Under the pieces are notes generated by a model. It was not told the origin of the DNA and searched no databases. It saw only the letters and a list, made by a program, of their open reading frames with translations. Shown here in pieces: positions 16,778 to 25,460 of a DNA stretch of 64,000 nt (the stretch's first letter is position 1; the number at the start of each line of letters is the position of its first letter). The DNA comes from Planctomycetota bacterium. Its GTDB lineage: Bacteria; Planctomycetota; UBA8742; UBA2392. The stretch covers positions 1-64,000 of the forward strand of contig JADLAK010000043.1 in assembly GCA_020848275.1 (NCBI GenBank), written 5' to 3'. Position numbers and translations under genes: made by a program.

Positions 16778-18073
16778 ATGAAAACATTGTCTTTGAGAAT
16801 CCTGGGCGCGATGGTTGCGCTGGCCTGCCTTGCACCGTCGCTCTGGGCCAAGGAAGAACTGGTCACGCTGCCAAACCGCGACACCGTCCAACTCACGATT
16901 TACAACTCGGTCGACCTGACACTGGTGCGCGAAACGCGCTCGCTTTCCTTTAAGAAAGGCAGCAACCGCATCCAGTTTTCCTGGGCCAACACGCTGATCG
17001 ACCCGACGTCGGTCGAGTTCCGCGCGGTCACCAGCCCCGAAAAACTCGAGATCCTCGACACCAGCTACCCGCCCGAAAGCCGCGAGATGCTGATCTGGAA
17101 CATCCAGGCCGAGGACGCGCTCAGCGCGACCTGCGAAATCACCTACTTCACCAGCGGCATCACCTGGGCCGCCGAGTACCACGGCATGCTGGCCAATGAC
17201 GAAGCCTCGATGACCCTGACGGGTTACGTCACGGTGCTCAACCGCTCGGGCGAGGAATACGAGGATGCCACCGTGCGCCTTGTGGTCGGCAGCATCAACC
17301 TGGTTGAACAGATCGCGGGCCTGGCCCGCGGCCAGCGCGAGGACACTGAACAATACAAGCGCGCCCGCGACGAAATGAAGGGCGCCGCAACTCGCGACTG
17401 GGACCACAACAAGGAAATCGTCAAGGAAGGCCTGTCCGAGTACTACATCTACACCGTCGGCGGCAAAGAGACCGTGCCCAACGGTTGGTCCAAGCGCCTT
17501 GAAAGTTTCAAGCAGGACGGCGTGCCCGTCAGCACGGTCTACACGCTCGACGCCGAAAAATACGGCTTTGCAATGACCAAGCTCCTGACCTTCAAAAACA
17601 GCACCGAATTCAAGCTCGGCCGCGAACCGCTGCCCGAAGGTATTGTGCGGCTGTACCGCGTGGTCGGCGCCAATGAGCTGAGTTTTGTCGGCGCGATCGC
17701 GACAAAATACATCGCAAAAAACGACGAGATCAAGGTTAACGCCGGCCCCGACCCCGAGGTAACCCTCAAGTTGACGCGCACCAGCATGAAGAAAACCAGC
17801 CTGACCTTTGAACGCAACGGCGGCTGGCAATGGGTTGCGGGCTGGGACGTGGTCGAGGAGTTCAAGCTCGAGGTCAAGAACTTCCGCAAACTGCCCGGCA
17901 ACTTCGAGATCAACCTGAGTTTCAACGGCGACTTCGATTTCGAGAGCGGCGCCGCCTCCACCAAGATCGACTTCCGTACCTATCGCTTCAGCTTCAAGCT
18001 CGATGCCAACTCGAACAACACCATCACCTACAAATTGACTACCCGTAACGGAACCAATGTGAAAAACCGCTAG
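16778..18073 (+). CDS. DUF4139 exported protein, array member 1
   Basis: 431 aa. The signal peptide MKTLSLRILGAMVALACLAPSLWA is followed by KEELVTLPNRDTVQLTIYNSVDLTLVRETR, a beta-rich N-terminal domain, and the DUF4139 C-terminal domain (GIVRLYRVVGANELSFVGAIATKYIAKNDEIKVNAGPDPEV). GGGAG lies 3 nt before the ATG at 16778. Its linker (about residues 185-215) is charged rather than Pro/Gly-rich. It is the most diverged of the four obvious paralogues. Function of the family is unknown; the signal peptide places it outside the cytoplasm. Confidence 0.88.
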   Translation: MKTLSLRILGAMVALACLAPSLWAKEELVTLPNRDTVQLTIYNSVDLTLVRETRSLSFKKGSNRIQFSWANTLIDPTSVEFRAVTSPEKLEILDTSYPPESREMLIWNIQAEDALSATCEITYFTSGITWAAEYHGMLANDEASMTLTGYVTVLNRSGEEYEDATVRLVVGSINLVEQIAGLARGQREDTEQYKRARDEMKGAATRDWDHNKEIVKEGLSEYYIYTVGGKETVPNGWSKRLESFKQDGVPVSTVYTLDAEKYGFAMTKLLTFKNSTEFKLGREPLPEGIVRLYRVVGANELSFVGAIATKYIAKNDEIKVNAGPDPEVTLKLTRTSMKKTSLTFERNGGWQWVAGWDVVEEFKLEVKNFRKLPGNFEINLSFNGDFDFESGAASTKIDFRTYRFSFKLDANSNNTITYKLTTRNGTNVKNR

Positions 18074-18150
18074 TCGCCGTCTTCAGGGCGAACCAGCCTA
18101 CTGACAACTCCCACCGCTGACGCTGTGGGCTTGAACACAGGAAACCAACC

Positions 18151-19266
18151 ATGAAATACCGCATCTTCTTCTCAATGTTCGGGGCCGCCGGCATCGCCGC
18201 AGTTCTCAGCCTGATGAGCCCGACGCCGGCCCAGGCGCGCATCAAACTCGCGACGCTGCCCGCTCGCGACAAGGTCTCGGTGCGCTTTGACCACCCGACA
18301 GCGGTGCTGGTCGAGGAAGAGCGCACGATCTCGCTTCAAAAAGACGTCAACATGGTCGACTTCTCGTGGGCGGGCACGACGATCGACAAAGGCAGCATCG
18401 TGTTTCGCCCCGTGAAGGCCGACAGCAAGGTCGTCATATTGTCCACCAGCTATCCGCCGGGCGAAAACGCCCTGACGTGGGCGGTCTATGCGCCCGCCGC
18501 CGGCAGCGAGGCTTTCCGCATCAGCTACCTGATGGGAAACATCCAGCGCGAAACCAGCTACACCGCGCTCGTCAGCAAGGACGAGTCCACCTGCACGCTG
18601 CGCCACAACTTCACCATCCGCAACTGGAGCGGCGAGGCATTTGACGCAGCCGATTTCATCACGCGAGAGGGCAAACGCTTTGAGAAGGCGATGACCAACG
18701 GCGAGGCCAAGAAAGTGCTCGTCAACAAGTGGGACGGCGTGAAACTCAAGAAGGAATATGTCTACGACACCACTCGCCACAGCGAGGGCAAGGTCCTGAC
18801 CGACTACGTGATGATGAACGCCAGGGATTCAGGCCTGGGCCAGATCCCGCTCGAGTTCGGCAAAGTGCGCATCTACCAGGACGACGGCAAGGGCACGACC
18901 GCGTTCACCGGCGAAGACTGGGGCAAGTTCACGCCCATCGGCGACGAGCTGCGCCTGAACATCGGCATCGCCCAGGACATCAAGATCGAATTGAAGAAGA
19001 TGGTCAACGACCGCGAAAACGTGCGCGGCAACGTGTTCGACACCAACGAAGTCGACGAATACGAGGTCAAGAACTTCAAGGACACCGCGGCGACGGTGGT
19101 GTTTGTCGTGCGCGTGCAGGGAGAATGGGCGATGCAGAACGACTCGGCCGGCTTCGAGAAATTCGAGCGCATGGACAACGAGACGATCAAGTTCTGGGTT
19201 CCCGCGCCCGCCAAGGGCACACCGGTCAAGCTGAAGTTCCACTACAAGCGGCTGAACAACTGGTAA
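18151..19266 (+). CDS. DUF4139-related exported protein, array member 2
   Basis: 371 aa with a signal peptide ending near APAQA-like residues (SLMSPTPAQARI). It keeps the family framework: LATLPARDKVSVRFDHPTAVLVEEERTISLQ, VDFSWAGTTIDKGSIVFRPV, TSYPPGENALTWAVYA and LGQIPLEFGKVRIYQDDG. The central variable linker of the others is missing. It is the shortest and most diverged member, so an older duplicate. AGGAAA precedes the ATG. The unusual VVFVVRVQGEWAMQNDSAGFEKF segment near the C-terminus is not shared with its neighbours. Confidence 0.85.
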   Translation: MKYRIFFSMFGAAGIAAVLSLMSPTPAQARIKLATLPARDKVSVRFDHPTAVLVEEERTISLQKDVNMVDFSWAGTTIDKGSIVFRPVKADSKVVILSTSYPPGENALTWAVYAPAAGSEAFRISYLMGNIQRETSYTALVSKDESTCTLRHNFTIRNWSGEAFDAADFITREGKRFEKAMTNGEAKKVLVNKWDGVKLKKEYVYDTTRHSEGKVLTDYVMMNARDSGLGQIPLEFGKVRIYQDDGKGTTAFTGEDWGKFTPIGDELRLNIGIAQDIKIELKKMVNDRENVRGNVFDTNEVDEYEVKNFKDTAATVVFVVRVQGEWAMQNDSAGFEKFERMDNETIKFWVPAPAKGTPVKLKFHYKRLNNW

Positions 19267-19271
19267 GGCGC

Positions 19272-19332
19272 GGGTCACGTGTCTCGTGCTACGTGTTTCG
19301 GGTTTGCCCGTTGCACGTAACACGAAGCACGC
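19272..19332. repeat. CACGTAACACGAAG-family periodic hairpin
   Basis: Left arm GTCACGTGTCTCGTGCTACG (from 19276) and right arm GCACGTAACACGAAGCACG (to 19331) are imperfect inverted complements built from CGTGTT/AACACG units. It lies between array members 2 and 3. Confidence 0.75.
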
Positions 19333-19367
19333 CGAAATATCCGAACTCCTCAGCGAAACCAACTGCC

Positions 19368-20687
19368 ATGAAAACAATTTCCCTCGCCTTGATTGCGTTG
19401 ATCCTCGCGCAAATCGCAGCCGCCAAGGAAGAGCTGGTCACGCTGCCGCCGCGCGACAGCGTCCAGCTCACGATTTACAACAGCGAAGATTTGACGCTGG
19501 TGCGCGACAACCGGACCTTGAGCTTCAAACAGGGCGACAACCGGCTCCAGTTCTCGTGGGCAAATACTCTCATTGACCCGACGTCGGTCGAATTCCGCGC
19601 CATCGACGACAAAGACGGCAACGTCGAGGTCACCGAGACCAGCTTTCCGCCCGAAAGCTTCGAGATGTTGATCTGGACCGTCACATGCAAGAAGGAGGGC
19701 GCGTACAAGGTCGAGATCAGTTACTTCACCAGCGGCATTTCCTGGGGCGCCGAATACCAGGGCCAGGTCAGCGAAGACGAATCGTCGATGGAGCTGCAAG
19801 GCTTCGTCACCGTGCACAATTACTCGGGCGAAGATTACGAGAACGCCAGCGTGCGCCTCGTCGTCGGCGTCATCCATATGGTCGAGCGCGTCATAGACCT
19901 CGCGCGTCCGCGCCGGCCCTCGCCGCCCGTGCCGGCGCCTTCCGTGCCCGGCTCGCCGTCGAAGGAAAACCTCCGCAAGATGGACAGCCCCGCGTCGGGC
20001 CTCGGCGGCGGCGGCGGCATGTCGCGCCCCAAGGAAATCGACAAGACGGGTCTAAGCGAGTACTACATCTACGCCGTCGAGGGCACCGAAACCGTGCCCA
20101 ACACGTGGTCCAAGCGCCTGAAGAGCCTGACCGCGCCGGCAATCCCGCTCAAGACCAACTATTACCTTCAGCCCAGGAAATTCGGCCCGCTGTTCACCAA
20201 GGTTCTCGAGTTCAAGAACAACGAAGAGCACAAACTCGGCAAAGAGCCGCTGCCCGACGGCATCATCCGCCTCTACCGCCGCAGCGCCGCGGGCCTGACC
20301 TGGATGGGCGCGCTTGCCAGCAAGTACATCGCCAAGAACGACGAAGTGAAAATCAATGTCGGCCCCGACCCCGAAGTGACGCTGAAGGAGAAGCGCCTCT
20401 CCTTCAAGAAGATCGACCTGTCCTTTGAATCCAACGGTCGCAACCGCTGGATTGTGGGTTGGACCACCGTGGAGGAGTTCGAAATCGAGGTCAAGAACTT
20501 CCGCGGCCGCGCCGTGGGCGTCGAAATCCACCGCACTTGCGGCGGCGACTTCGACTTCGCCAGCGACGACAGCTTTGCCAACGAGGATTTCCAGACTCGC
20601 AAATTCGTGTTTGCGCTGGGCGCCAACACATCCAAGAAAATCAAATTCACGGTGACCACGCGCGGCGGGACCAACGCCAAGAAATAG
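19368..20687 (+). CDS. DUF4139 exported protein, array member 3
   Basis: 439 aa. Signal peptide MKTISLALIALILAQIAAA, then KEELVTLPPRDSVQLTIYNS, and the C-terminal DUF4139 segment with SKYIAKNDEVKINVGPDPEV. The central linker (about residues 180-225) is Pro/Ser/Gly-rich, ending in a glycine run before MSRPKEIDKTGLSEYYIY. Members 3, 4 and 5 look roughly 80% identical outside that linker, implying recent duplication or gene conversion. No strong Shine-Dalgarno sequence precedes the ATG at 19368. Confidence 0.88.
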   Translation: MKTISLALIALILAQIAAAKEELVTLPPRDSVQLTIYNSEDLTLVRDNRTLSFKQGDNRLQFSWANTLIDPTSVEFRAIDDKDGNVEVTETSFPPESFEMLIWTVTCKKEGAYKVEISYFTSGISWGAEYQGQVSEDESSMELQGFVTVHNYSGEDYENASVRLVVGVIHMVERVIDLARPRRPSPPVPAPSVPGSPSKENLRKMDSPASGLGGGGGMSRPKEIDKTGLSEYYIYAVEGTETVPNTWSKRLKSLTAPAIPLKTNYYLQPRKFGPLFTKVLEFKNNEEHKLGKEPLPDGIIRLYRRSAAGLTWMGALASKYIAKNDEVKINVGPDPEVTLKEKRLSFKKIDLSFESNGRNRWIVGWTTVEEFEIEVKNFRGRAVGVEIHRTCGGDFDFASDDSFANEDFQTRKFVFALGANTSKKIKFTVTTRGGTNAKK

Positions 20688-20691
20688 ATGG

Positions 20692-20750
20692 AGGGGCGAC
20701 GCATGCGTCGCCCTGCGCCGATGGGCGAGGCGTGCCTCGCCCCTACAGGA
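20692..20750 (+). repeat. GTAGGGGCG-family paired hairpin A
   Basis: Two adjacent hairpins: GGGCGACGCATGCGTCGCCC (ending 20713) and GGGCGAGGCGTGCCTCGCCC (20723-20742), then CTACAGGA. The AGGA at 20747-20750 is the Shine-Dalgarno candidate for the ATG at 20757. Confidence 0.85.
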
Positions 20751-20756
20751 CCAAAC

Positions 20757-22079
20757 ATGACTCGCACATCGACCATTCTGCTGCTCGCGATCGCGCTGCT
20801 TGCGCCCGCTCTCTCCGCCAAGGAAGAGCTGGTGACGCTGCCGCCGCGCGATTCCGTCCAGCTCACGATTTACAACAGCGAAGATTTGACGCTGGTGCGC
20901 GAAAAGCGGACGCTGAGTTTCAAGCAGGGCGACAACCGGCTGCAGTTTTCGTGGTCGAACACGCTGATCGACCCGACCAGCGTCGAGTTCCGCCCGGTCG
21001 AGGACAAGGACGGCAACCTCGAGGTCAGCGAAACGAGCTACCCGCCCGAGAGCCACGAGATGTTGATCTGGACAATCTCGTGCAAGAAAGAGGGCGCGTA
21101 CAAGGCTGAAATCAGCTACTTCACCAGCGGGATCTCCTGGAGCGCCGAGTACCACGGTATTGTCAGCGACGACGAGGCCGCCATGGACCTCACGGGCTTT
21201 GTCACGGTGCACAATCATTCAGGCGAAGACTACGAGGGCGCGAGCGTGCGGCTGGTCGTGGGCGTGATCCACATGGTTGAACGCGTGATCGACCTCGCGC
21301 AACCCGGACATCGCCCGAAGGACGCGCCCGCCGAGGACCCGGGCCTCGACAGCCAGGATCTTCGCAACCTGGCGGAAGGGCTGGAAGCCGACTCGGCCGA
21401 AAACGGCATGTCGCGTCCCAAGGAAATCGACAAATCCGGCCTGTCGGAATACTACATCTATACTGTGGAGGGCACGGAAACCGTGCCGAACAACTGGAGC
21501 AAACGCCTGCGCAGCTTCACCATCGCCGGCATCCCGATGAAAACCGTCTACCACTTCGAGCCGCAGAAATTCGGGCCGCTTTTCACCAAGGTGCTGGAGT
21601 TCAAGAACGACGAAGAGCACAAGCTGGGCAAAGAGCCCCTTCCCGACGGCGTGATCCGCCTTTACCGAAGCAGCAAGGACGGCGCCCTGAGCTGGATGGG
21701 CGCCCTGGCCAGCAAATACATCGCCAAGAACGACGAGGTGAAAATCAACGTCGGCCCCGACCCCGAAGTCACGATGAAGGAGAAGCGCAAGTCCTACCGC
21801 AAATCAGACCTGACCTTTGAACGCAACGGCAACACGCGCTGGATCGCCGGCTGGACGGACATCGAGGAATTCGAGATCGAGATCAAGAACTTCCGCGGCC
21901 GCGCCGTTGAAATCGAGATCCACCGCAGCGCCTATGGCGATTTTGACTTCGCAAGCAACGACACGTTTACCGCCGAGGATTTCCAGACCCGCAAATTCAC
22001 CTTTTCGCTGGCCGCAGGCAATACAAAGAAACTCGCATTTACCGTGACCACGAGGCAGGGAAGCAACGCCAAGAAGTAA
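20757..22079 (+). CDS. DUF4139 exported protein, array member 4
   Basis: 440 aa. Signal peptide MTRTSTILLLAIALLAPALSA, then KEELVTLPPRDSVQLTIYNS as in members 3 and 5. The variable linker is acidic here (PAEDPGLDSQDLRNLAEGLEA) and is followed by the shared MSRPKEIDKSGLSEYYIYTVEG. The C-terminal DUF4139 core is intact to the stop. The open frame runs upstream through the palindromic repeat, but the signal peptide and AGGA seven bases before it fix the start at 20757. Confidence 0.88.
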   Translation: MTRTSTILLLAIALLAPALSAKEELVTLPPRDSVQLTIYNSEDLTLVREKRTLSFKQGDNRLQFSWSNTLIDPTSVEFRPVEDKDGNLEVSETSYPPESHEMLIWTISCKKEGAYKAEISYFTSGISWSAEYHGIVSDDEAAMDLTGFVTVHNHSGEDYEGASVRLVVGVIHMVERVIDLAQPGHRPKDAPAEDPGLDSQDLRNLAEGLEADSAENGMSRPKEIDKSGLSEYYIYTVEGTETVPNNWSKRLRSFTIAGIPMKTVYHFEPQKFGPLFTKVLEFKNDEEHKLGKEPLPDGVIRLYRSSKDGALSWMGALASKYIAKNDEVKINVGPDPEVTMKEKRKSYRKSDLTFERNGNTRWIAGWTDIEEFEIEIKNFRGRAVEIEIHRSAYGDFDFASNDTFTAEDFQTRKFTFSLAAGNTKKLAFTVTTRQGSNAKK

Positions 22080-22085
22080 TGTAAC

Positions 22086-22141
22086 GGCGACGCACGCGTC
22101 GCCCTGCGCCGAGGGACGAGGCATGCCTCGCCCCTACAGGA
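22086..22141 (+). repeat. GTAGGGGCG-family paired hairpin B
   Basis: Nearly the same pair as copy A: GGCGACGCACGCGTCGCC (22086-22103) and GGGACGAGGCATGCCTCGCC (from 22113), then CCTACAGGA. The shared spacer TGCGCCGA and AGGA end show the intergenic block was duplicated with the genes. Confidence 0.85.
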
Positions 22142-22149
22142 CAACTACC

Positions 22150-23469
22150 ATGACTCGCAAATCAATCATCCTGCTTGTCGCAATCGCCGTACTTGCTCCC
22201 GCTCTTTTCGCCAAGGAAGAGTTGGTCACGCTGCCGCCGCGCGATTCGGTCCAGCTCACGATCTACAACAGCGAAGACCTGACGCTGGTGCGCGAGAACC
22301 GCACCCTGACCTTCAAGCAGGGCGACAACCGGCTGCAGTTTTCGTGGTCGAACACGCTGATCGACCCGACCAGCGTCGAGTTCCGCGCCATCGAGGACAA
22401 AGACGGCAATCTCGAGGTCACCGAGACCAGCTACCCGCCCGAAAGCTTCGAAATGCTTATCTGGACCATCACGGCCAAGAAAGAAGCCGCGTACAAGGTC
22501 GAGATCAGCTACTTCACCAGCGGAATTTCCTGGAGCGCCGAATACCACGGCATCGTCAGCGACGACGAAGCCACGATGGAACTGACGGCCTACGTGACGG
22601 TGCGCAACGACTCGGGCGAGGACTACGAAGACGCCAGTGTGCGCCTGGTGGTGGGCGTGATCCACATGGTTGAACGCGTGATTGACCTCGCGCGCCCGCG
22701 CTCGAGCAACGCGCCGACCTACGGCCTGCCCAAGCCCAACCTGCGCGAGATGGACGACGAAAAACGGGCCGCCAAGAGCGGAGGCCCCGGCAACGGCATG
22801 GAGCGCCCCAAGGAAATCGACAAGACGGGCCTGTCGGAATACTACATCTACACTGTCGAGGGCACGGAAACGGTGCCCAACAACTGGAGCAAGCGGCTCA
22901 AGAGCTTCACCACGCCCGCGATCCCGCTCAAAACGGTCTACCACTTCGAGCCGAAAAAGTTCGGCCCTCTCTTCACCAAGGTGCTCGAGTTCAAGAACAA
23001 CGAAGACCACAAGCTGGGCAAAGAGCCGCTGCCCGACGGCCTTATACGCCTCTACCGGAAAAACAAAGACGGAAGCCTGGCCTGGATGGGTGCGCTGGCC
23101 AGCAAGTACATCGCCAAGAACGACGAAGTCAAAATCAACGTCGGCCCCGACCCCGAAGTGACCATGAAGGAAAAGCGCACATCCTTCAAGAAGATCGACC
23201 TGTCCTTTCGCTCTAACGGGCGCAACCGCTGGATTGAGGGCTGGACCACCGTCGAGGAATTCGAGATCGAGATCAAGAACTTCAGAGGCCGCGCCGTCGA
23301 GGTCGAAATCCACCGCGCTTGCGCCGGCGACTTTGATTTCGCCAGCAACGACACCTTCGCAACGGAAGACTTCCAGACGCGCAAGTTCACGTTCTCACTT
23401 GCGGCGGCGACGACAAAGAAGCTGGCGTTTACCGTGACCACACGCAACGGCACCAACGCAAAGAAGTAA
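22150..23469 (+). CDS. DUF4139 exported protein, array member 5
   Basis: 439 aa. Signal peptide MTRKSIILLVAIAVLAPALFA, then the shared KEELVTLPPRDSVQLTIYNS. The linker differs again (SSNAPTYGLPKPNLREMDDE). The DUF4139 core is nearly identical to members 3 and 4, including SKYIAKNDEVKINVGPDPEV. The start is fixed by AGGA from the preceding repeat and by the signal peptide. The end of the array is marked by a complete GTAGGGGCG element. Confidence 0.88.
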   Translation: MTRKSIILLVAIAVLAPALFAKEELVTLPPRDSVQLTIYNSEDLTLVRENRTLTFKQGDNRLQFSWSNTLIDPTSVEFRAIEDKDGNLEVTETSYPPESFEMLIWTITAKKEAAYKVEISYFTSGISWSAEYHGIVSDDEATMELTAYVTVRNDSGEDYEDASVRLVVGVIHMVERVIDLARPRSSNAPTYGLPKPNLREMDDEKRAAKSGGPGNGMERPKEIDKTGLSEYYIYTVEGTETVPNNWSKRLKSFTTPAIPLKTVYHFEPKKFGPLFTKVLEFKNNEDHKLGKEPLPDGLIRLYRKNKDGSLAWMGALASKYIAKNDEVKINVGPDPEVTMKEKRTSFKKIDLSFRSNGRNRWIEGWTTVEEFEIEIKNFRGRAVEVEIHRACAGDFDFASNDTFATEDFQTRKFTFSLAAATTKKLAFTVTTRNGTNAKK

Positions 23470-23477
23470 TGATGCCT

Positions 23478-23550
23478 GTAGGGGCGAGGCATGCGTCGCC
23501 CGCATCAATTAGTGATCGCGGACCACGGGCGAGGCATGCCTCGCCCCTAC
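23478..23550. repeat. GTAGGGGCG-family element C (complete terminal inverted repeats)
   Basis: The 17-bp termini GTAGGGGCGAGGCATGC (23478-23494) and its exact reverse complement (23534-23550) enclose about 39 bp. This is the best preserved copy and looks MITE-like. It sits between the convergent DUF4139 array and the zinc-ribbon membrane gene. Confidence 0.85.
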
Positions 23551-23560
23551 GGATTGGCCG

Positions 23561-24478
23561 TTAAATCGGATTATTGCCGGGCAGCCGGGGCTTGTTTCGG
23601 CCCGCCATCGCCAGCACATTGCGCACGGAAGCCTTGCGCTCAGCCATCGATTGTTCGAGCAGTTCGAGATCGGCATCGGTCACGGTGGCGTAGCGCACCA
23701 CCCACTCGTGCTTAATCAGGCCACCCTTGGGCATGCCGATACTCAGGAACTTCGTGTCATTGCACGCGGGGCAGTAATGCAAGAAATACTCGATACTTTG
23801 ATGGCCACCGCGCGAAGCTTCTGGATCAAGCAAGTTGGTCAGGCTGCCGGATTCGCGCCCTGCGATTAAGCTGGCAATTTGCACCCCGGGAACCCTGCCC
23901 AACGGCTTTTCAACCGTCCAGCAATTGCAGGCCTCGCAGAAGCTGCGCCGCACGAACAGGCGGGAAATAAAGAACGCAGGTAACAGGAAAAGCGCTGCCT
24001 CGATAGCCCAGAACAGATATACCACCGCGCCGCTGAACTCCAGGTCCGCCAATGACGGCCCGTATTGCCAGCCGCCTTCGACCCGAACCTTGAGATAAGC
24101 CGGGAAGGTCCAGACCTTCCTGAATTCATCCACGGAGCCGCCTTCACGCGCGGCTTCGCGGGCGAGCCAGTCGCCAAAACTGACGTAATCGAAGTAGAAC
24201 CCTGCGCCCAGTGCGACGACGCCGCAAACAACTGCGATAATGCCCGTGATCAACTGGCTGCGGCTCTTGCCCAAGCGCGTCAACACCCCCACCACGCAGC
24301 CAATGGCCGCGCCGATAAACAGCGCCATGGCGATACTGACGATCGGGCCGCGGCCGTTGCCTCGAATCGCGATGTAGTAATACGCCAAGCCAATAGCCAC
24401 CAACGCGCCGACTTCGAGGCCAAGCACCCAGCCAAGCCAGCCCATCTTTCCCGACGGTTTGTAAGTCGCTACAGCCAT
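23561..24478 (-). CDS. zinc-ribbon membrane protein, paralogue 1
   Basis: 305 aa. Residues about 8-95 hold three membrane segments (MGWLGWVLGLEVGALVAIGLAYYY and two more), and about 145-165 a fourth (VVYLFWAIEAALFLLPAFFISRLF). Two Cys pairs follow, CEACNCW and YCPACNDTKFLS, which could form a zinc ribbon on the cytoplasmic side. It is clearly homologous to the gene upstream. The ATG at 24478 is preferred over an upstream in-frame start because MAVATYKPSGKMGWLGWV aligns with the start of the paralogue (MNTIHKYQPSGRFGLLGLV). Function unknown. Confidence 0.8.
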   Translation of the reverse strand: MAVATYKPSGKMGWLGWVLGLEVGALVAIGLAYYYIAIRGNGRGPIVSIAMALFIGAAIGCVVGVLTRLGKSRSQLITGIIAVVCGVVALGAGFYFDYVSFGDWLAREAAREGGSVDEFRKVWTFPAYLKVRVEGGWQYGPSLADLEFSGAVVYLFWAIEAALFLLPAFFISRLFVRRSFCEACNCWTVEKPLGRVPGVQIASLIAGRESGSLTNLLDPEASRGGHQSIEYFLHYCPACNDTKFLSIGMPKGGLIKHEWVVRYATVTDADLELLEQSMAERKASVRNVLAMAGRNKPRLPGNNPI

Positions 24479-24491
24479 GGCTATTCCCCCA

Positions 24492-25460
24492 TCAAAGCTT
24501 TTTGCCGGGCAGCGGGACTTTGACGGGTTTGAGTTGGCCCGGGCCGGGCAGCGGGGCACGCACCTGCGCCGGCGGCGCGACGGGCTGCGTCGGGTTGGCA
24601 ATCGTCTGCATCAGGGCGTCGACCTGCTCGGGTTTCACCGCGACATGCTCGACCAGCACCTTGCTCTTGCGTTCCTTCTTCTTGCCCTTGATTTCGTCCC
24701 ACTCGAACTTGCCCGAGAGAAACATCGTTTTCTCGCACTGCGGGCAGTGGGCAAGCGTGTAGGTCAGGCGTTGCGGGCTGCCGGCCACCTGCGTCGGCGT
24801 CATTGCGCCTACGAGGTCCCCGGCCTTCACGGCCTGCTCCAGCGGGCCCGGGTTGACCGACGGAATCACGCCCAGCGTCTTCTGTTGAAGCCAGGCCTCG
24901 CAGTCTTCGCAATAAGGCCGCAAGCACATCATGCGCGCCATTGCCGCCGCGGCGCCGCAAACGACCAATGCCTCGATAGCCCAGATGACATAGACCGTGA
25001 CGCCGCTAAGGTCCGTCGAGGTGGAATTTGACTTGCCGATGCTCCAGCCGCTGTCGACGCGCCACTGAAGATAGCGCTCCAACGTCAGCGGTTCCCACAC
25101 GTCTTCGGGGTCGACCTTCGCGGCGGCGGCGGCGGCGTCATCGTATTCGACCATCTTGTGCATGTAGGCGAACTGGTGCCCCGCGCCGACGCCTGCAACG
25201 CCGCCCGTTATCGCAACAAAAATCGCGATCATCGAGTTGCGGCATTGGCCAATCCGCAGGGCAAACCCCGCCGCAACGCCGATGCAGACGCCAAACAGCA
25301 CGGTCAACAAGATGTTGATGTAGATGAACGGAATCAGCTCGATCAGGAACTGATAGACGTAAGCGAGCCCGACGCCCGCCGCCAGCGCAGTCAGCGGCGC
25401 GATCACCAGTCCAAGCAATCCAAACCGGCCCGACGGCTGGTACTTGTGAATCGTGTTCAT
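24492..25460 (-). CDS. zinc-ribbon membrane protein, paralogue 2
   Basis: 322 aa with the same layout as the neighbour: three N-terminal membrane segments, a fourth near VTVYVIWAIEALVVCGAAAAM, then CEDCEAWLQQ and HCPQCEKTMFLS, and a Pro-rich tail ending VKVPLPGKKL. Its ATG overlaps the sufE stop in an ATGA, so translation is coupled to sufE. Only 13 bp separate it from paralogue 1. The context ties this unknown pair to iron-sulphur cluster assembly, but nothing in the sequences shows a cluster role directly. Confidence 0.8.
   Translation of the reverse strand: MNTIHKYQPSGRFGLLGLVIAPLTALAAGVGLAYVYQFLIELIPFIYINILLTVLFGVCIGVAAGFALRIGQCRNSMIAIFVAITGGVAGVGAGHQFAYMHKMVEYDDAAAAAAKVDPEDVWEPLTLERYLQWRVDSGWSIGKSNSTSTDLSGVTVYVIWAIEALVVCGAAAAMARMMCLRPYCEDCEAWLQQKTLGVIPSVNPGPLEQAVKAGDLVGAMTPTQVAGSPQRLTYTLAHCPQCEKTMFLSGKFEWDEIKGKKKERKSKVLVEHVAVKPEQVDALMQTIANPTQPVAPPAQVRAPLPGPGQLKPVKVPLPGKKL

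Noticed and set aside
20052-23313. long minus-strand frames across the DUF4139 array
   Set aside because: They repeat with each paralogue because the genes are similar. They have no start signals or domain content.
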